Source: Rhynchopus euleeides
Lineage: Eukaryota; Euglenozoa; Diplonemea; Diplonemida; Diplonemidae
Assembly: GCA_963210315.1 (NCBI GenBank)
Contig: OY723264.1
Coordinates: 434,001-498,000 of the forward strand
Direction: 5' to 3'
DNA: 64,000 nucleotides
The translations under genes and the position numbers were made by a program. The first letter of the stretch is position 1, and every line of letters starts with the position of its first letter. This document shows positions 35,201 to 45,874 of the stretch, one piece after another. The notes beneath the pieces are model-generated. The model did no database searches and was not told the DNA's origin. It was given only the letters and a program-made list of their open reading frames with translations.

Positions 35201-37948
35201 GGCCCAGGGTCTGGACATCACTCCCGGGCTCGGCCCAGGGTCTGGACATCACTCCCGGGCTCGGCCCAGGGTCTGGACATCACTCCTGGGCTCGGCCCAG
35301 GGTCTGGACATCACTCCTGGGCTCGGCCCAGGGTCTGGACATCACTCCTACGCTCGGCCCAGGGTCTGGACATCACTCCCGGGCTCGGCCCAGGGTCTGG
35401 ACATCACTCCCGGGCTCGGCCCAGGGTCTGGACATCACTCCTACGCTCGGCCCAGGGTCTGGACATCACTCCCGGGCTCGGCCCAGGGTCTGGACATCAC
35501 TCCCGGGCTCGGCCCAGGGTCTGGACATCACTCCTGGGCTCGGCCCAGGGTCTGGACACCACTCCTGGGCTCGGCCCAGGGTCTGGACACCACTCCCGGG
35601 CTCGGCCCAGGGTCTGGACATCACTCCTGGGCTCGGCCCAGGGTCTGGACATCACTCCCGGGCTCGGCCCAGGGTCTGGACATCACTCCCGGGCTCGGCC
35701 CAGGGTCTGGACATCACTCCTGGGCTCGGCCCAGGGTCTGGACATCACTCCTACGCTCGGCCCAGGGTCTGGACATCACTCCCGGGCTCGGCCCAGGGTC
35801 TGGACATCACTCCCGGGCTCGGCCCAGGGTCTGGACATCACTCCTACGCTCGGCCCAGGGTCTGGACATCACTCCCGGGCTCGGCCCAGGGTCTGGACAT
35901 CACTCCCGGGCTCGGCCCAGGGTCTGGACACCACTCCTGGGCTCGGCCCAGGGTCTGGACACCACTCCTGGGCTCGGCCCAGGGTCTGGACACCACTCCC
36001 GGGCTCGGCCCAGGGTCTGGACATCACTCCTGGGCTCGGCCCAGGGTCTGGACATCACTCCCGGGCTCGGCCCAGGGTCTCGACACCACTGCCTGGCTCG
36101 GCCCAGGGTCTCGACACCACTCCTGGGCTCGGCCCAGGGTCTGGACATCACTCCCGGGCTCGGCCCAGGGTCTGGACATCACTCCTGGGCTCGGCCCAGG
36201 GTCTGGACATCACTCCTAGGCTCGGCCCAGGGTCTGGACATCACTCCTGGGCTCGGCCCAGGGTCTGGACATCACTGCCTGGCTCGGCCCAGGGTCTCGA
36301 CACCACTCCTGGGCTCGGCCCAGGGTCTGGACACCACTCCCGGGCTCGGCCCAGGGTCTGGACATCACTCCTGGGCTCGGCCCAGGGTCTGGACATCACT
36401 CCCGGGCTCGGCCCAGGGTCTGGACATCACTCCTGGGCTCGGCCCAGGGTCTGGACACCACTCCCGGGCTCGGCCCAGGGTCTGGACATCACTCCCGGGC
36501 TCGGCCCAGGGTCTGGACATCACTCCTGGGCTCGGCCCAGGGTCTGGACATCACTGCCTGGCTCGGCCCAGGGTCTGGACATCACTCCCGGGCTCGGCCC
36601 AGGGTCTGGACATCACTCCTGGGCTCGGCCCAGGGTCTGGACATCACTCCTGGGCTCGGCCCAGGGTCTGGACATCACTGCCTGGCTCGGCCCAGGGTCT
36701 CGACACCACTCCTGGGCTCGGCCCAGGGTCTGGACACCACTCCCGGGCTCGGCCCAGGGTCTGGACATCACTCCTGGGCTCGGCCCAGGGTCTGGACATC
36801 ACTCCCGGGCTCGGCCCAGGGTCTGGACATCACTGCCTGGCTCGGCCCAGGGTCTCGACACCACTCCTGGGCTCGGCCCAGGGTCTGGACATCACTCCCG
36901 GGCTCGGCCCAGGGTCTGGACATCACTCCCGGGCTCGGCCCAGGGTCTGGACATCACTCCTGGGCTCGGCCCAGGGTCTGGACATCACTGCCGGGCTCGG
37001 CCCAGGGTCTGGACATCACTCCTGGGCTCGGCCCAGGGTCTGGACATCACTCCTGGGCTCGGCCCAGGGTCTGGACATCACTCCCGGGCTCGGCCCAGGG
37101 TCTGGACATCACTCCTGGGCTCGGCCCAGGGTCTGGACATCACTCCTAGGCTCGGCCCAGGGTCTGGACATCACTCCTGGGCTCGGCCCAGGGTCTGGAC
37201 ATCACTGCCTGGCTCGGCCCAGGGTCTCGACACCACTCCTGGGCTCGGCCCAGGGTCTGGACACCACTCCCGGGCTCGGCCCAGGGTCTGGACATCACTC
37301 CTGGGCTCGGCCCAGGGTCTGGACACCACTCCCGGGCTCGGCCCAGGGTCTGGACATCACTCCTGGGCTCGGCCCAGGGTCTGGACACCACTCCCGGGCT
37401 CGGCCCAGGGTCTGGACATCACTCCTGGGCTCGGCCCAGGGTCTGGACATCACTCCTAGGCTCGGCCCAGGGTCTGGACATCACTCCTGGGCTCGGCCCA
37501 GGGTCTGGACATCACTGCCTGGCTCGGCCCAGGGTCTGGACACCACTCCCTGGCTCGGCCCAGGGTCTGGACATCACTGCCTGGCTCGGCCCAGGGTCTG
37601 GACATCACTGCCTGGCGCGGCCCAGGGTCTGGACATCACTCCTGGGCTCGGCCCAGGGTCTGGACACCACTCCCTGGCTCGGCCCAGAGTCTGGACATCA
37701 CTGCCTGGCTCGGCCCAGGGTCTGGACACCACTCCCTGGCTCGGCCCAGGGTCTGGACATCACTGCCTGGCTTGGCCCAGGGTCTGGACACCACTCCTGG
37801 GCTCGGCCCAGGGTCTGGACATCACTCCCGGGCTCGGCCCAGGGTCTGGACATCACTCCTGGGCTCGGCCCAGGGTCTGGACATCACTGCCTGGCTCGGC
37901 CCAGGGTCTCGACACCACTCCTGGGCTCGGCCCAGGGTCTGGACACCA
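20219..37948 (+). repeat. Satellite A, 31-bp unit, about 570 copies
   Basis: About 17.7 kb of head-to-tail 31-bp units. The core is GGCTCGGCCCAGGGTCTGGA, followed by CAYCACT and a variable four- to five-base tail (CCTGG, CCCGG, CCTAC, CCCTG, GCCTG or CCTAG). Each unit has two small dyads (TGGGC-TCG-GCCCA and CCAG-GGT-CTGG). 31 is not a multiple of three and most units lack stops, so very long reading frames exist (one of 3584 codons at 20195-30949) and others on the minus strand. I treat these as by-products. Higher-order duplications are described under findings. Confidence 0.97.
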
Positions 37949-38075
37949 CTGGGCCGAGCCCAGGAGTGGTGTCCAGACCCTGGGCCGAGCCCAGGAGTGA
38001 TGTCCAGACTCTGGGACGGCTCAGGAGTGCTGTCCAGACCCTCGGCCGAGCCCAGGAGTGATGTCCAGACACTGT
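37930..38075. repeat. Fold-back inversion at the end of satellite A
   Basis: Satellite A runs on the plus strand to about 37948. It then switches to about four diverged units in the opposite orientation, to 38075. The junction forms a long palindrome: CCAGGGTCTGGACACCACT on the left pairs with AGTGGTGTCCAGACCCTGG on the right around a ~14-base centre. Confidence 0.9.
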
Positions 38076-38763
38076 CTGGAGGGGAAGCTCCCCGCAGTGA
38101 GTGGTCGGGGGCTGTGGCCACGACCTCGGGCCGATGTCCAGCCGAGCAGAACGTGGCGCCCGGAGTACCGAGTGTTTGCTCCACTCAGCGGGGGTTCGAT
38201 GCAGGACCCCTTCCCAGACATCTCCTCAGTGCCTGCATCGATCCCCTCCGTCAGGGATCTTGCTGTGTGTAACATTAGCACAAGACCTAAAGCTGCATCG
38301 CGTACCCATCCTTCGGAACCGTGCGATGTGCAATATTGTGTTCATGTAGCTAACTCGGAGAGTATCTTAGTGATCCCGCAAGGCTAGCTATATTTGCACC
38401 GTCCAATCAAATCTTGCTCAGCTTCGACTTGGCGCCGAGAGAGTTACGAGCGCTGCCCATAGAATCAGGTGTGCCGGGCGTGTGTGTCAACACACGCAGA
38501 CTCCTGCATACAGTAGACGGCCTACAGGCGAGGCGGAGTGTGACCTACTGTTGGGGGTGGTGAACTGGTCTCCGACGTCATCCTCATCCTGCTGGTGTGC
38601 GACGTCTCCACCTCCTGCGGCGCAGGGGGCCTTGTGATCTGGAGCGCTGGGGCAGCGCGGTGCAACGTCGGAGTGCAGACGGGCCAAGTCCCCCTGCTCC
38701 TGTGCATGCAGCGCAGATTTCTTGTTGCTGCGGTCCAGACAGCGAGCCGAGACCGGATGTGAT
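38076..38763. other. Unique spacer between the two satellites
   Basis: About 690 bp without satellite units. No ORF shows a recognisable family, and no RNA gene was identified. Confidence 0.6.
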
Positions 38764-40606
38764 GTCGGCCCACCCTCGGGACATCACTGCCTAGCTCGGC
38801 CCACCCTCTGGACAGGACTGCCTGGCTCGGCCCATTCTCGGGACAGCACTGACTGGCTCGGCCCACCCTCGGGACAGCACTGTCTGGCTCGGCCCACCCT
38901 TGGGACAGCACTGCCTGGCTCGGCCCAGTCTCGGGACAGCACTGACTGGCTCGGCCCACCCTCGGGACAGCACTGTCTGGCTCGGCCCACCCTTGGGACA
39001 GCACTGCCTGGCTCGGCCCAGTCTCGGGACAGCACTGACTGGCTCGGCCCATTCTCGGGACAGCACTGCCTGGCTCGGCCCAGTCTCGGGACAGCACTGC
39101 CTGGCTCGGCCCAGTCTCGGGACAGCACTGACTGGCTCGGCCCACCCTCGGGACAGCACTGTCTGGCTCGGCCCACCCTTGGGACAGCACTGCCTGGCTC
39201 GGCCCAGTCTCGGGACAGCACTGACTGGCTCGGCCCATTCTCGGGACAGCACTGCCTGGCTCGGCCCAGTCTCGGGACAGCACTGCCTGGCTCGGCCCAC
39301 TCTCGGGACAGCACTGACTGGCTCGGCCCACCCTTGGGACAGCACTGTCTGGCTCGGCCCAGTCTCGGGACAGCACTGACTGGCTCGGCCCAGTCTCGGG
39401 ACAGCACTGACTGGCTCGGCCCACCCTCGGGACAGCACTGTCTGGCTCGGCCCAGTCTCGGGACAGCACTGCCTGGCTCGGCCCACTCTCGGGACAGCAC
39501 TGACTGGCTCGGCCCACCCTTGGGACAGCACTGTCTGGCTCGGCCCACCCTTGGGACAGCACTGCCTGGCTCGGCCCACCCTCGGGACAGCACTGCCTGG
39601 CTCGGCCCAGTCTCGGGACAGCACTGCCTGGCTCGGCCCACTCTCGGGACAGCACTGACTGGCTCGGCCCACCCTCGGGACAGCACTGTCTGGCTCGGCC
39701 CAGTCTCGGGACAGCACTGTCTGGCTCGGCCCACCCTTGGGACAGCACTGCCTGGCTCGGCCCATTCTCGGGACAGCACTGCCTGGCTCGGCCCACCCTC
39801 GGGACAGCACTGCCTGGCTCGGCCCAGTCTCGGGACAGCACTGCCTGGCTCGGCCCACTCTCGGGACAGCACTGACTGGCTCGGCCCACCCTCGGGACAG
39901 CACTGTCTGGCTCGGCCCAGTCTCGGGACAGCACTGCCTGGCTCGGCCCACTCTCGGGACAGCACTGACTGGCTCGGCCCACCCTTGGGACAGCACTGTC
40001 TGGCTCGGCCCACCCTCGGGACAGCACTGCCTGGCTCGGCCCACTCTCGGGACAGCACTGACTGGCTCGGCCCACCCTTGGGACAGCACTGTCTGGCTCG
40101 GCCCACCCTTGGGACAGCACTGCCTGGCTCGGCCCACTCTCGGGACAGCACTGACTGGCTCGGCCCACCCTTGGGACAGCACTGTCTGGCTCGGCCCACC
40201 CTTGGGACAGCACTGCCTGGCTCGGCCCACCCTCGGGACAGCACTGCCTGGCTCGGCCCAGTCTCGGGACAGCACTGCCTGGCTCGGCCCACTCTCGGGA
40301 CAGCACTGACTGGCTCGGCCCACCCTCGGGACAGCACTGTCTGGCTCGGCCCAGTCTCGGGACAGCACTGCCTGGCTCGGCCCACTCTCGGGACAGCACT
40401 GACTGGCTCGGCCCACTCTCGGGACAGCACTGTCTGGCTCGGCCCACCCTTGGGACAGCACTGCCTGGCTCGGCCCATTCTCGGGACAGCACTGTCTGGC
40501 TCGGCCCACCCTTGGGATTGCACTGCCTGGCTCGGCCCATTCTCGGGACAGCACTGCCTGGCTCGGCCCAGTCTCGGGACAACACTGCCTGGCTCCGCTT
40601 CGTGCC
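38764..40606 (+). repeat. Satellite B, related 31-bp unit, about 59 copies
   Basis: The unit has TGGCTCGGCCCA, a variable hexamer (CCCTCG, CCCTTG, GTCTCG, CTCTCG or TTCTCG), then GGACAGCACTG and a variable trinucleotide (ACT, TCT or CCT). It shares the length and the GGCTCGGCCCA and GGACA..CACT blocks with satellite A, so the two are sister families. The order of variants itself repeats. Long stop-free frames occur on both strands (up to 734 codons) for the same reason as in satellite A. Confidence 0.96.
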
Positions 40607-41275
40607 AGCAGGAGCACTCGCCGTTGCTCCTGCATTGCCCCAGGCGGCCAGCTCCCCTCTTGGCCCAGGATGACAGGTTGATCTCAATGTTTACCCGTGA
40701 CACGGGCCCCGCCGTGCCTTCTCGTCCTGTGAGGGCTGAACAATGCACAGGGACCGCTCGACATTATTTTTTGGGTCCAAATGCGTGCTCCCAGCTAGGG
40801 GCCACCCAACTCCCCGCCCTTTTTTTTGCCTCCGATTTTGCCCATTTTCGGCCCATTTTGCCCTGCACCAGCCTGCACTTTTTTGCACCGGCTAGCGAAG
40901 ACCCCCTTATAAAGGTAAGAAGTTAGACGGGCACACGCCAACACTGCTCAAAAACAAAGCTCAAGTCCCGACGGAGACCCTACACCTCCCAACGCAGCGA
41001 AGCCTCCTTGGGGTGTGAGGCGCGGGACGAGTATATTGCTGCCTGCCTGACCGATCTGTCCTCACGGTGCAGTGGGACAGGCAGGGCGTGCGATGCCGGC
41101 GCTGCTTTTCGACAGAACAGGTTCGTGTGGGGATGGGCTGGGATTGAAAAGAGTATGGGGATGAGGACATCGCACACCCAAACTGTGCACTTCCGCAAAC
41201 AGCGGGGATCGGCCCAAAAATAAGGACAGTTCGAGGTGCAGTGCCCAGCAACACACGAGTGTGGAGATCACCAGC

Positions 41276-42271
41276 TTAGTGACCTCCACAGCTGACACAG
41301 CCGGCGCCACCGCAGCCGCCACCAGCGTGGTGACCACTGTGACCGCCACCACAGCCACCACCACAGTTTGCGCCATCGGTGCCGCCACAACCTGCCCCAG
41401 AAGGGCCGTCGCAGGCACACAAGGATATGGCCCCCGGGCCACAGTCGCAGCAACCTGGGTCGCATTCATTAGCGCCGGAGGTATGGTTGTTGCTGGTGGT
41501 ACAGCTGTCGGGGCAGCATTCATTGGCGCCGGTGGTACGGTTGTTGTCGATGGCATCGTTGTTGTCGAGGCCACACCAGGTGTCGTAGCCTTGGCCGTAA
41601 CTGACGTTCCACTGTTCACGTGTCTCCCTGCGGTGGCGCTCCAGCTGTGCGTCGGGGATGTCGTCGTTGTGATCGAGGATAGATCCACGCAGCTCCAGTG
41701 TCATAGATCTACGCAGATTCAGCGTCGTCTTGCAGTAGCTCGTCGCATGCTGCATGTGAGCATGCCACACCAGATCGATGCCCAACGTCGGCACCACGAT
41801 CAGCTTCGGGTGTTTTGCGGACAACAGCAGAAACTTCTGGTAGCGGAAAACCAGCCGCTTCAGGGTCGCGTCTTCCATTGGGCCGGGGATGGCTTCCACC
41901 ATCTTCTTCCCCGTGTCGACCTGCCGGCACACCATGGCGGCCAGATCGAAACCCACGTTGCCGGGGTCACGCTCCGCGCGCTTGCTGAACAGCACAGGGC
42001 GCAGCTTGTGCACCGACACCACGAACACCACCAAGAGTTCCGCCTTCGACACAGTCCAGAGGAACTGCTTGTGCGGCACTACCAGGTGTTCGGGAATCGT
42101 ATTATCGGTGCTGTGCCCCAACGCGGTGATGTACTCTTCAGTGGCCTCCCTCGCCTGCTGATGCGTCACACCACGCCGAACCACCTCCTCCAGCAGCAGG
42201 TGGTACCAGGTCACAGTGTCGGCAATAGGACACGTGAAGTCCACGCGCCGGCGTACAAACCAGTTCCCCAT
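41276..42271 (-). CDS. GRDP-like (DUF1399) glycine-rich protein, copy 2
   Basis: 331 aa from the ATG at 42271 (MGNWFVRRR). It is collinear with the copy at 18663-19703, with the same domain (VPTLGIDLVWHAH) and largely conservative changes. It differs by an 8-residue insertion that looks like a local duplication (LRRSMTLELRGS), a longer Asn/Thr/Cys segment, and a shorter Gly tail. As in copy 1, a CCCACCAG acceptor-like site lies just upstream of the ATG, supporting a shared 5' intron. Both paralogs are on the same strand on either side of the satellite block. N-myristoylation is less likely than in copy 1, because residue 6 is Val. Confidence 0.82.
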   Translation of the reverse strand: MGNWFVRRRVDFTCPIADTVTWYHLLLEEVVRRGVTHQQAREATEEYITALGHSTDNTIPEHLVVPHKQFLWTVSKAELLVVFVVSVHKLRPVLFSKRAERDPGNVGFDLAAMVCRQVDTGKKMVEAIPGPMEDATLKRLVFRYQKFLLLSAKHPKLIVVPTLGIDLVWHAHMQHATSYCKTTLNLRRSMTLELRGSILDHNDDIPDAQLERHRRETREQWNVSYGQGYDTWCGLDNNDAIDNNRTTGANECCPDSCTTSNNHTSGANECDPGCCDCGPGAISLCACDGPSGAGCGGTDGANCGGGCGGGHSGHHAGGGCGGAGCVSCGGH

Positions 42272-43194
42272 GATGCAGAAAGCGTCCGGATGTTCTGGTG
42301 GGAAGGTGGTGATTATCTTCGCTACGAAGGCAAGGGATAGCTGGCACCCGCAAAGATGCGTGACCCCATTCCCCCACCAAGATTGTGCGTGCAAGGCAAA
42401 GGAATGTCAATTGGGTCGGAAATGTCAGCAGGATACCCAGCTCGGAATAAATGGGACCACCCGAAAGCGATGGGGCAGATGATATACTTGTACCTCATAA
42501 GCTTATGGTGGTTGCCGGTGAGTGGGGTAAGCCGCCCAGGGGCGGGACCGTATCGTCTCTTACTGCAACAGGTAATTCACTGCCCAGAGAGCACCATCGT
42601 GTCACAGTATCCTCCGCTCCTTCCACAACGCGACTGGGATCGACATGGGAGTGCAAGAGGACCCACAGGAATGCATATTGACGAAGCTGCTGTTCCACTA
42701 CCCCTGCGCCGCTGACGGATGCAGCACCAAATTGCTCCACGCACGAGCCACTTGGCTGAACAGCTGCTGAACAAGACGCGGGGGAGGCGAAGCACCGTTG
42801 AAGAACCGTTGATCCAGATGGCAGACTCAGTTGCGTGCCCTGGAGGCGGGGTCCCCGAACAGCACCGCCCTTGGAAACTGCGTACAGACAGAACGCCACA
42901 CCTCCACCTGCTCTTGCGACACCAGTGAGAGACACCGAGGGCCGTTTTGGGGCATGGGCGGTCAGTGAGGTCAATGGAATCTCCAAAAAAAATAATCTGC
43001 CCAAACCAAGGTAGTGCCAGCCAAAAAATTGGGCATTTTTTCGAAATTAATTCAGCCCAAATCATGCACTACCTTTGGGCAGGCCTGACGACACTGTGGG
43101 CGGTAGGCGAACTGCACTGCATGCTGGGTGGGAGGGGGTACAAGAAGAATGCAGTATTGATTGCTCCACGGATGCGGGGGGCGGGGGGGGGGGG
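42272..43194. other. Intergenic; one ~80-bp hairpin repeat
   Basis: No supported gene. At 42999-43083, CTGCCCAAA...GGTAGTGC on the left pairs with GCACTACCTTTGGGCAG on the right around an A/T-rich centre, resembling a tiny fold-back MITE. A minus-strand frame at 42495-43004 (169 codons) has no family signature. Confidence 0.45.
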
Positions 43195-44354
43195 TAGGGG
43201 GGGTCTACTGCACCTAAAAAAGCGTGTACATTGGCCAAATTTTGAGAAACGAGTTTTTGACCCTAAAAAGGTGATTCTGCTGGCAGAAAGTGCCCAATAT
43301 GCTCCGGAAACTCGTTTCCGCCCACTCCCAGGGGGTGGTATGCCCCCGATGATGATTTTTTTAGCAACGAAAATTTTTGGGACAGAACTTGTACCTGGGG
43401 CTATTTGTGCAGTCTGCTTATTTCCGCTGTTGCCCTTTGTATCACCCTCAGGGACTGCCAGCGGCGCCGGATGGCCCTCAGGAGGTCCGTCCGTAGTTCT
43501 GGTACGTGAACTGCGCCCTGCACAACGCCCTGCTCGTCGGCGAGAGCTAATCAGGCCTGGTTTCCTCTTCCTTTGAGAGACTGGCCCGTACCTCAACTGT
43601 AGACTCCGTCGACTCCCTCAATCCAGTCATTTGTGGCACCCAATCAGCCTCCCATTTGACACTGCAGCCCTGCCTGAGTACTTCCCGACAATACCGTTTA
43701 GCGGAAGTTGGGGCTGGAAGCTGAGACGGGAAAATCTTGCGCTTCTGCTGAGCGCTATTTCTGGCCACTTCTTGTACCTGTGCCTGCTGTACCAGGTGCC
43801 TGTTCCAGTCAGCTGCCTCCCATCAGAGGAGGCATCTGAGAGACTCTCGTATGGCGTCCCTGTGCCACATGCTCACAGGTGAGGCACCACACCTGAGGAC
43901 GCGCTCCCTAGCAACGGATGCGTCGTGCCACAGACCCAGCTGCCGTACGCTCCCAAGAACAGCGTCAAATGGGACACGAACTGTACCATACTTCTCCCAC
44001 AACTGTTCCTGGCGCAATTACCTCATATTGGCTTGCCTTTTGACCTCCGGAGGGCACCGAGAAGCTGTTATGTTTCAGAACTATCAACGACAACAGTTCT
44101 TCTGTGCATCTGGCAGGTTGAGGTGTGTTTGCTCTGCTTGATGTGTCCTGTGGTGTGCAGCCCAGGTACAAGTTCTGTCCCAAAAATTTTGATTGCTAAA
44201 AACGGCATCGTCGGGGGCATACCACCCCCTGGGAGTGGGCGGAAACGAGTTTCCGGAGTACTTTGGGCACTTTCTGGCACCAGAACGACCTTTTTGGGGT
44301 CAAAAACGTGTTTCTCAAAATTTGGCCAATGTTTCCCCCAGTAGACCCCCCCTA
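43195..44354. mobile_element. Long-TIR DNA element 2 (TA-flanked, G-run ends)
   Basis: 1160 bp. The arms, 43195-43403 and 44159-44354, are diverged inverted repeats; for example, GTACCTGGG and ACTCCCAGGGGGTGGTATGC have reverse partners on the right arm. Both ends read TA then GGGGGGGTCTACTG, the same terminal type as the element at 16083 (TA then GGGSGGGTC), though the rest of the arms differ. The interior (~750 bp) has only short frames (43547-43768 and 43823-44017, minus) without recognisable motifs. Confidence 0.7.
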
Positions 44355-44997
44355 GGGGGGGGGGGGGGCTGCGAGCAAGGCACGAAATATTGAGGCTTCG
44401 CCTCGCCTCACATTCACCTCCCGGTTGCGGTATGCGTCACGCACCAGTCAGACGGCACGGAATGGGTGCTGCTCGGCTCCTTCCACTTGAGGAATCAAGT
44501 GAAAGCCCGTGGCGGCTCTAGAAATGCCCGCCTCAAACAGTGCTTTGCTGGGCGGAAGCCTGGCAGATGCAGCGTTCAAAACATTGCCCCCCGTCCGGCG
44601 GTTTTGTAAAACCGCACAGCCCTGCTTGGCAGCGTTCGAATTTGTTCGACGCAGGAAAAGCGGTTCTGGATGGATATACATAAGCCACTCGAAGTGGTCA
44701 GGGCGGGTTTTCACTAGCACCGTCGGTTACCGACGGGGTCGACCGCCGGGTCGACGGGTGAAAAGACAACAGAGAGAGGCACACGCTGCTCGACTCGTCC
44801 GTGGTGGGATGTTGCGGCAGGCAGGCAGGCATATCGAGTGCAGCGTTGCGCCCCAAATCGCCAATTTGCTGCCGACAACATGCGATGGGCACTGCCACAG
44901 CACGCCCCAATATCCCGCCTCTTCTGTGCTCCGTGATCTCAAACGTGATCCGAACACTCTGTATTGACCGCCCCCCCCCCCCCCCCGGACACACGCA
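44355..44997. other. Intergenic, no gene seen
   Basis: Contains a G-run, GTCGACC-type motifs near 44740-44755, and a C-run before the second Mutator-type element. No coding signature. Confidence 0.5.
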
Positions 44998-45006
44998 CCT
45001 ATTTCT
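44998..45006 (+). repeat. Left 9-bp target-site duplication of the Mutator-type element (copy B)
   Basis: CCTATTTCT, identical to 45875-45883. Confidence 0.92.
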
Positions 45007-45308
45007 CAGGCATGTCGCTAAGCGTCGACCGTCGACCCAGTGATTTTGGGTTTCCCCCCCCATAAAAAAGCGTCGACCCAGCGTCGACCCAGTGGACTGG
45101 GTTGACGCTTGGTCGAGGCTTGGAGCGTCGACCTAGTGGAACTGGGTTGCCATTCAAGCCTGGACCAAGCGTCAACCCATTTATTACACTGGGTCGACGC
45201 TAACCTAGCGTTGGCCCGGTTACACTGGGTCGACGCTCACCAAGCGTCGACCAAGCGTCAACCCACTTTCACTGGGTCGACGTCGAAGAGAGTATGGTTT
45301 TGCAGGAA

Positions 45309-45363
45309 CAGATGCTCACTACCGTGGCCTCCGGCGGCTGGGGGGCTCCGCCCCCCAGACCCC
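45309..45363 (-). repeat. G-rich hairpin module inside element copy B (first)
   Basis: Reverse-strand module with an intact stem, equivalent to 9638-9692. Confidence 0.85.
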
Positions 45364-45484
45364 CCTGTGGCGTATGTCTCGTACTCAAGTCATTCGATTC
45401 CCATCAGGTCAGGGAATCCACCCACTCCAGTAGCCTCAGGAGGACGCAGCCAACTCACACAGAATCTGTACGCCCACAATGAAC

Positions 45485-45540
45485 AGATGCTCACTACCGT
45501 GGCCTCCGGCGGATGGGGGGCTCTGCCCCCCAGACCCCCC
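45485..45540 (-). repeat. G-rich hairpin module inside element copy B (second)
   Basis: Reverse-strand module, equivalent to 9806-9860 and sharing its altered loop-proximal pair. Confidence 0.85.
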
Positions 45541-45874
45541 ATCTCGCGTGCCCGTCTAGTAACCAAGTCCTTGCGCTTTGACGGCCGTGACATATCAGGG
45601 GGCAGCGTCGAAATCATGGTCCCGAAAGCCATTTTTTGGTTTCCTCCGGCACCCGACGGCGCGAGCGGGAGAGGAACCACGGAAGGAACCCAGCGCCTCA
45701 CACCGTGCCCACCTAGTGGTCCACCGATGGGAAAATTCAAAATTTGGCAACACGAGCGCGCGCGAAGCGCGCGCGAGAAAAATTGACCCCTAGTGTTTTC
45801 CCCCCTGATCCCCCCCCAAAACAGGAGCGTCAACCCACCAAATCTCCAAAATCGAAAAGTTAGCGACAGGCCTG

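Larger units (their letters stand above)
19934..40909. mobile_element. 21-kb block with Harbinger-like ends enclosing two satellites
   Basis: The left end at 19937 reads GGGGGTCTTCGCTGGTCG. The right end at 40906, on the reverse strand, reads GGGGGTCTTCGCTAGCCG (16 of 18 identical). TTA flanks both sides (19934-19936 and 40907-40909), as expected for PIF/Harbinger or Tourist-type insertion. TGCACC-type motifs occur inside both ends (20194-20210 and 40863-40890) and in the small related element at 47.6 kb. An internal end-like motif at 20079-20094 offers a 158-bp alternative, but that alternative lacks a TTA duplication. No transposase is present; the interior is almost entirely satellite. Confidence 0.5.
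45007..45874 (+). mobile_element. Non-autonomous Mutator-type TIR element, copy B
   Basis: 868 bp. It has the same termini as copy A (CAGGCATGTCGCTAA left, CAGGCCTGTCGCTAA right on the reverse strand) and perfect CCTATTTCT duplications. The contents are collinear with copy A: GTCGACC cluster, two hairpin modules (45309-45363, 45485-45540), a GCGCGCGC hairpin and a C-run. It is longer mainly through an extra GTCGAC segment near 45094-45138. It lies about 50 bp beyond the stop of the gene candidate ending at 45928. High similarity and intact duplications imply recent movement. Confidence 0.93.

Noticed and set aside
38180-38210. A T-loop-like GGGTTCGATGC suggesting a tRNA or tRNA-derived SINE
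   Set aside because: No acceptor, D or anticodon stems could be folded around it.
20219-40606. CRISPR-like array because of regular 31-bp spacing
   Set aside because: Units are contiguous with no unique spacers, the context is eukaryotic, and no cas genes are present.
38522-40926. Four overlapping ORFs of 614-734 codons on both strands in satellite B
   Set aside because: Same cause: a 31-bp unit without stops. Overlap on both strands argues against real genes.
41261-42340. A 359-codon plus-strand ORF opposite the second GRDP gene
   Set aside because: It is the shadow of the DUF1399 gene. The minus-strand frame has the domain and the paralog match.
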